Source: Nematostella vectensis
Taxonomy: Eukaryota; Cnidaria; Anthozoa; Actiniaria; Edwardsiidae
Assembly: GCF_932526225.1 (NCBI RefSeq)
Contig: NC_064045.1
Location: forward strand, 11,064,022 to 11,128,021
DNA length: 64,000 bases
Direction: 5' to 3'
Part shown: one piece after another, positions 42,784 to 64,000 of the stretch
Numbering within the stretch: the stretch's first letter is position 1
Layout of the letters: every line of letters begins with the position of its first letter
Program-made: the position numbers and the translations under genes
Notes under the pieces: generated by a model
The model's input: the letters and a program-made list of their open reading frames with translations, nothing else
Told to the model about the DNA's origin: nothing
The model's database searches: none

Positions 42784-45700
42784 TCATATTACCGTACTTG
42801 GGAATCCAAATACTGGTATAGTTTCTATTGTCGGCAAGAATGAAAACAATAAACTTGCAAAAAACAGTCCAATAATAACATTGACCACATGGTACCACAG
42901 CCCGGAGCCAGCCTTTCGTAGTCTCCTGCCCCGCCCTTGTTCACGGAAGTGCTTAACAACTCCTGATAGATCATGGACCTTTGGGGTGTACTGGAAATGT
43001 GATCTTGCCTTAGCTATTGAGAAGTAATGGGTTACGCCGGTTTTGTGTACCTGGAATAAAGATCACAAATACAGAAGATATAACTCAAGAGGGGTCGGAG
43101 GTATTTTTTTCAAGAAGTAAGTTGCTAAGTAAAAAAGTTTTTAGACTTTGGCATGCTTGATGCCTTTTTAATATAGTACTGAGTATTAAATTTTGGGCTC
43201 TATCCTTTCTATGTCATCTATACCCCCCAAACCATCATCCTGTCTATGTCATCCTTATACCTACCATACAATCATGTCTATGTCATCTTTATACCCCCAC
43301 CCCATCATCATGTCGATATCTTTATGCCTAAGTGTGAAACCTACTCCTCCTCAGTCAAGCAGTGCATATTGTGTATTACCTCAGTTCTTGTTAGGAGGGG
43401 CTGGAAGTTGTAAATGTATCTGCCAACTACAGAGTGAATTATCTCTGTGAGATATGCTATTGAGACAAAACAACAGATAAGACATCTCAGATTAATTCTG
43501 AATAACTCCATACAATAAAAAGCAAAAAAGAAATACTAACCTAAGACATATACAAGTACAAATGGTAGCCTCAGGGTGGGGTACTTATAGCCAAGTCCTT
43601 CAACCTATCACAATATTAAGGTCATTATTGATAATTAACCATCATACCACACCCTTCTCTGGAGCTACAGTACCCTCAGGAATGGTCAAAATCCAGATGC
43701 TAAAAAATATTTCATTCATTCCTGAACAGTTTTTATTCCTGCCAAGGCTAAGGGTATGTAAGTAAAAAGTGTCTTAAAAATTGAATAAGCACAGGTAGCC
43801 CAGGCAATGGTTGCTTGTCGTAGCTCGGAATTCGGCTGTTCTGAGATCGGTCGAGTAAAGCGTTTTTTTTTTGTGTGAAATGTTGTCAATAAAATTGCCT
43901 TAGAACTTAGAACATGCCTTGTTGTTGTCAAATTCGCATGTAATAAAACAAGGCATGTTCTAAGTTCTAAGGCAATTTTATTGACAACATTTCACACACA
44001 CAAAAAAAGGCTTTACTCGACCGATTTCAGAACAGCCGAATTCCGAGCTACGACAAGCAACCATTGCCTGGGCTACCTGTGGAATAAGCAGAGCCAGAAT
44101 CGTTTGTGAACTCAAAGCAATAACAACAATCTGGCCGCTATTGTCCTTCACTGGGGTGGGTGGGGGACCATTTTAAACTATAGCTAGGCAGTTTACAATG
44201 TTCTCAGTATTTCTATTTTCATATGATGCAAATTTAATACAATAAAAATTTGTACAAAAATAAATACGCTAGGGATACTATTTCTTACATACTGTACATA
44301 CCAAAGGCTTGAAGAACTCAAAGTTGTTTATGGGACGCCCATCTGAAATAAAGTATGCTTCCCCAGCCTAACAAAGAACATACTTGTTTAGCTGGTGCTG
44401 GTTCTGAGTGCCAGTCTTTTGTTGGGAGCTTTGAAAAATATCATAATTGAACATGAGATTGGCCAGATATATCATGAATTTTGAAGGACTGTTGGACTAG
44501 GCAAACCAAAATTTAGATATTTTTGAGGCAGTTGTCTCACCACACCCAAGCTGGCTCTCATTTGGAATTATAGAAAAGAAATTATTAGGATATGTTTTGT
44601 TTTCAAAAACACATGAAGCCAAGACACACTGGGGATGTATAAGCAAACACATTTGTACTTAAAAAAGAGTATTGGCTAGCAGACTAATATTTACCTTCCC
44701 TACATCTTCACATAATTCTTTGCAATGTGCATGTGAAACCGAGGTCAGGCGTCAAAATTGTAAAGAAGATGGCAAAGTTTGTTTATCTCGGTTTCACATG
44801 CATGTCGCATAGAGTTGTGGTTAATATGTGGCGCATGAAATCAAGGTCAGGCCTTAAAATTGTAAACAAGATGGCAAAGTTTGTAGCCAGCTGACTGAAG
44901 AACGAGAAGGAGAAAAAATATCCAAATGTGTGCTGAAAAAATCTCTGAAAAAAGGTTTCTTTTAAAATACCTCATTTAGCGGGAGGGACAAAAATTAATT
45001 ACCCACCCCTCCCCCAAAAGTAAACAAACAAACAAAATGCTGTAAACTGAGTCTCAAACTGCTTTTTTTTTATTTGACCAGAAATGTTAATGGGCATGTT
45101 AAACGGCATTTTGATACCATGGACCATGGAAAATCTTGCTTCATTCTCTGGGGATTCATACTTATCAAGTATGACTACCACAAACCCTTTATTTTATAAA
45201 TCTGATACTTTTGGTATTTGCTGAAACATTGTTTTCTTAAATATGATCAAATGCATCATCCATAGCGTTGTCACTCACAGCAAGAGGTGCCTTTCCAGTA
45301 AGGGCACTTCCTGCTCCCACATGGGCCAGAACAAGGTTATCCACATGTACAAAGTCCACTTTGCTTTCTCCTCTGCCATACGTGAAGGAGAACAGGCCTT
45401 TCTCAATGTAATTCTAGATAAAAAAAACAAGTACACTTTCTCTAGGTGCCATAGCCAGAGTTTCCATTTACCCATTTAGGCAACATTTTCTCTTAAGGTA
45501 TCTCATTCTTGTTCCAAGTGATCCTTTGGACATTTTCTTTTATTTTCTAGCAAACCTTCCAGTAAGTGAAGTAGTTTGCCCAAACTCTCTCCTGGCTATT
45601 GGCCTGGAAACCATAAATTACTTTTAAACATCTTTATGGAGAGGTCTTTGGGTCTTTTCTATTGGAATTCCTGAGACCATGAATTCAGAGCCAAGTTTTA

Positions 45701-46040
45701 AACCTTGGCTACAATAGCAAGAAACAAATGACATTGTGTACATATATAAAAAGAAATTTCTTACTACAATCCTGGGTAAATGCCTTTCTTCTCCTTCTCC
45801 ATAAATCCCAGCTGGCCTCAATGCGCAAGTTCTTAGATAATCACCACCTTCAATAATTAAGTTACATAATATCATAGAAATTCTAAGTAGCCAACAAACT
45901 AAATTTATTCTAAAAATGCTGATATTATGACACTTTCAAACACTTTTAATAAGTCCATAATTATAATACAAATATCAACCCCTGATAATACTGATAACAT
46001 CAAGTAATACATCCAGGCCCGTACCCAGAATTTTTCTTGG

Positions 46041-46077
<37 letters not shown>

Positions 46078-48191
46078 CGAAATCTGAAAAGAATGGACCT
46101 CATTTTTCTGGGGTGTGTGTGTGTGTGGTGGGGGGGGGGAGGGCGGGTGAAGGGAGTTCTCTGATAAAAATCTGACCACCCACAAAAAAACAAATGATTT
46201 TTTTATGCCTTTGCAGTATCTCCACGGGACGTTTATTGTCAGATTTGACTACATACTAGATTGATCTATGTCTACAAATAGCATGTCTATTGAGAACCGA
46301 AGTGGACCTTCGACCCCACCCCCTGGGTACAGGCCTGACATCTCCCTGACTTACTTGGCAAATTAGTCTTGTTAGCCTTCAAGACATTCTGTTCTGATAT
46401 TGACTTTGTTTTTGAATAATGATCTGTGTGCTGACAGAGAAAAATATAGGAGGATACTGGAAGTTTCTTCAATTGATATTGACCAAGAGCTTAGTTAGAG
46501 CAATTCAAAGACGTTGAGAATTTAGCACATTGGTGATAGTTGTAGCCTCCAGCTGTTCTTTGTGTCTGCCACGCAATGCTCTGATTGGGAACGTTGCATG
46601 AACGACACAAAGAACAGCTATGCACAGGAGACTAAAAAGGTAACAAAAAAGGAAAAAAAACAATCACTTCAAATGTTTTACCACTGAGGTGGGATATGTT
46701 TTCTGATAAGTTACCTCATCTAAAGGCAGGTAAGGTAAGGCCTCATCCCCTTCATGAATCTCATTGCTGCCAAATATCACATTGTATGTGCTGGTATAAA
46801 CTAGATGTGCCACACTAAGTTGTATACAAGCTGCAAAAAAGTTTCAAGAGAGCAATGAAGACCATTATGTATTCCTATCTACTGCCTGGAGACAAAATCT
46901 GTCAAGGGCCTTAGGGGTGAAAATGAAAGATAAATAAATATGTTAAAAAATGAATGAATATGAGTGAATGATTCAAATCCTTTTTTAAACAAAAACAAAT
47001 GTTTTGTATGATCCAGAATATTTCTCATCTTTACTTTTTATGTGGGTTATGCAAAAAGCCTGTTTTCCTCAGTCCCAAAAGGTGGCTTATTCATTAAGGA
47101 TTTTAATTAAAGATGAGTTTGTTGTTGTGTGACCGCCAAGAATTGAAATTCATTTTTCGTCTGGAAATAGTGCATAGTCAATCATTCCACCATGACCAAT
47201 CAATTCCCTTGCTGTGTGAAGTCAAATGGTTTATAATGCAACAATTAAATCATGACTTTGTAATATGTTTGATGCATTTTTTAAGAGATGACGCACTTTG
47301 TGCTTGTTTAGGCAGAGGATTGACTATGTGTTCCCAAAGGAGACATGGGATTTTGAATTCCCTAATATGGCACATTAACGGGCCCACTACAACCTTTTGC
47401 CTGACAACCACCTGAACACACTACTGTTTACCTTCTATTATGTTCTGTGTTCCCTGTATATTGACCTTTTCTATGAGTTCCTTGTTGAGCTGCGAAAAAT
47501 ATCCATGTATGACATTGTAGTATTTCCACGTTTTACGTTTGGTGTTTCACTTTGGAATTTTCAACAAACTAGAGTGATCGAGAATGCTTTTTTATATATT
47601 TTGCTTATGCTTTATAGTTTTGTCTACAAAGCATGTATATTGCTTAATGGAAGTGGACTTTCCTCCATTGTGGGGAGGGGGGTTAAAAGCACCCCTTGCA
47701 GCCCCCCCCCCCCCCCGGTTACATGTCCCCCTCCCCCTTTTTTGTCCTCACCACATTCTTTAGTGGACAAAAACTTTCTCTTCCCTCAAAACACACGGCA
47801 ACGCTTGCTTCTAGTAATTTTGGCAATGCAACGGCTTCCTGTGCGAGAATATTTACCTGCTCTCGGCCCGACATTCCATATGATGCTGAATGAAACACAT
47901 AATCCGCTCCTTTAACAACAGCCCTGACGTGTTCCTTATTGCTTACATCTCCCTGTAGAGGCACTTGATACATTAGCGTTACATAATCAACCGCGCGAAA
48001 CAAACGGGCAAAAAAACACTGACCTTTACAAATGTCAATCCTTTTGAGTGTCTTGGCTCTCTGATGTCGAAAAGGGTGACTTCAGCTCCCTTTTCTGACA
48101 ATGCGTATCCTAAGCGAGATCCAAAGTAGCCAGCACCGCCTGTTACTACAACCTTCTTGCCCTCATAGCATTTTCTCTCCTTTTCCGACAT
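42784..48191 (-). CDS. SDR42E1: short-chain dehydrogenase/reductase family 42E member 1
   Basis: Eleven minus-strand exons: 48,191-48,024; 47,952-47,857; 47,489-47,432; 46,830-46,715; 46,430-46,355; 45,847-45,765; 45,413-45,279; 44,367-44,302; 43,604-43,541; 43,444-43,380; 43,050-42,784 (1,194 nt, 397 aa; human SDR42E1 is 393). All are GT-AG and in phase. The Rossmann NAD(P) loop is 'VVVTGGAGYFGSRLG'. Substrate-side blocks are 'SASYGMSGREQ', 'VYTSTYNVIFGSNE', the catalytic YxxxK in 'DHYSKTKSISEQ', 'LRTCALRPAGIYGEGEERHL', 'VDFVHVDNLVLAH', 'AYFISDGRPINNFEFF' and 'YNFQPLLTRTE'. A hydrophobic segment near the end ('VVNVIIGLFFASLLFSFLP') is probably a membrane anchor. The family is related to 3-beta-hydroxysteroid dehydrogenases; substrate unproven. 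Confidence 0.93.
43783..44088. mobile_element. near-perfect fold-back MITE in SDR42E1 intron
   Basis: Arms of about 140 bp (left from 43,790 'cacaggtagcccaggcaatg'; right to 44,081 'cattgcctgggctacctgtg') are almost exact complements around a short centre near 43,930. The 7-bp gaataag flanks both ends (43,783-43,789 and 44,082-44,088) as a likely target duplication. The ends start CACAGG, as in the 237-bp-TIR element at 10,069. The low divergence suggests recent activity. Confidence 0.88.
44738..44883. repeat. diverged direct repeat in SDR42E1 intron
   Basis: The block 'gaggtcaggcgtcaaaattgt' style sequence followed by 'agatggcaaagtttg' occurs at 44,740-44,784 and 44,842-44,883, about 103 bp apart. 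Noncoding. Confidence 0.6.
46014..46337 (-). repeat. R3 repeat, copy d, full length with 36-nt poly-G
   Basis: The ends are 'caggcccgtacccag' and 'ctgggtacaggcctg', good inverted repeats. The core complements 17,136-17,455 ('tgcctttgcagtatctcc', 'agcatgtctattgagaacc'). It contains a run of about 36 G at 46,041-46,075 and a (GT)n tract. This copy best defines the element boundaries, about 325 bp. Confidence 0.85.
46548..46622. repeat. short hairpin in SDR42E1 intron
   Basis: 'agctgttctttgtgtc' and 'gacacaaagaacagct' are exact complements about 35 bp apart. This is a small fold-back repeat. Confidence 0.65.
47590..47715 (-). repeat. R3 repeat, partial copy e
   Basis: 'tgctttatagttttgtctac', then 'ggaagtggactttcc' and a poly-C run resemble one end of the R3 family. 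Confidence 0.55.
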
Positions 48192-48535
48192 TTTCGCCAA
48201 GATAATGAGAAATCGACCAGGCGTTCCTTGCAAACGTACAGCGATAAACGGGCTGCTTGCGTTATGACACATAAAATAAATACTCGCACGGAATATAGGT
48301 CTCAGTTATAGAATAAGAAAACTCCCTAAAAAGTTTATTTAGCTGACTTCAAAATATATTTTGTTAGAATTTGGCTAGATATAGCATTTTGCTTCTTTTA
48401 ACCGTCTAACTCGCTCCAGGTCTCTGCCCGCGTAACTGAAAGCGAGGTTTCAGTATCACATTCAAGATGGCGCCCGAGGTCGGTTTTGTCCCCACGTTGT
48501 TTTAGCTGCTGTGTTCTGTCCGATAATGAAATGGA
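48192..48535. promoter_or_regulatory. bidirectional promoter, SDR42E1 / SMG1
   Basis: Only 344 bp separate the two divergent start codons. The interval contains 'caagatggcgc' at 48,463-48,473, which resembles the YY1-type AAGATGGCG element common at animal housekeeping promoters. No TATA box is seen. A shared core promoter is inferred from spacing. Confidence 0.65.

Positions 48536-64000
<15,465 letters not shown>

Overview
The window reads as nuclear DNA from an invertebrate animal. Seven intron-rich genes have proteins close to vertebrate orthologues, separated by AT-rich introns and intergenic DNA full of fold-back (MITE-like) repeats, non-LTR and tyrosine-recombinase retrotransposons. The mix suits a cnidarian such as a sea anemone or coral, but this is inference and the species is not identified. 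Gene models were built by hand from GT/AG junctions and reading phase. Every complete model sums to a multiple of three, and all exons join in phase.

Layout. 1-1,000: nothing coding. 1,000-4,610: a dispersed repeat split by a 5'-truncated non-LTR retrotransposon with an intact 797-codon reading frame. 4,980-9,936: a decayed DIRS-like element on the minus strand (gag, RT, RNase H, tyrosine recombinase) between 63-bp direct repeats. 10,062-11,414: a DNA transposon with 237-bp inverted repeats carrying a PIF1-helicase fragment. It ends only 66 bp before a secreted PEBP-family gene (11,480-15,161, +). 16,078-24,386 (+): the lipase maturation factor LMF1. 25,453-31,220 (-): an ankyrin-repeat protein. 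31,727-34,014 (+): a WKF-domain C7orf50 homologue. 35,990-39,979 (+): the type I regulatory subunit of PKA, with three perfect CRE palindromes upstream. 42,784-48,191 (-): the SDR42E1 dehydrogenase. 48,536-64,000 (+): the N-terminal third of SMG1, the nonsense-mediated decay kinase, cut off by the window edge.

The genes do not form one pathway. Two pairs are divergent with short shared promoter intervals: ankyrin/C7orf50 (506 bp) and SDR42E1/SMG1 (344 bp). The most unusual features are structural: a tandem array built from the end of a SMG1 exon including its splice donor; a ~2.9 kb minisatellite starting about 10 bp after another SMG1 exon; a 22-bp array grown from the end of a MITE; decayed tandem copies of the last ankyrin coding segment; and the CRE cluster at the PKA regulatory gene, which suggests cAMP feedback.
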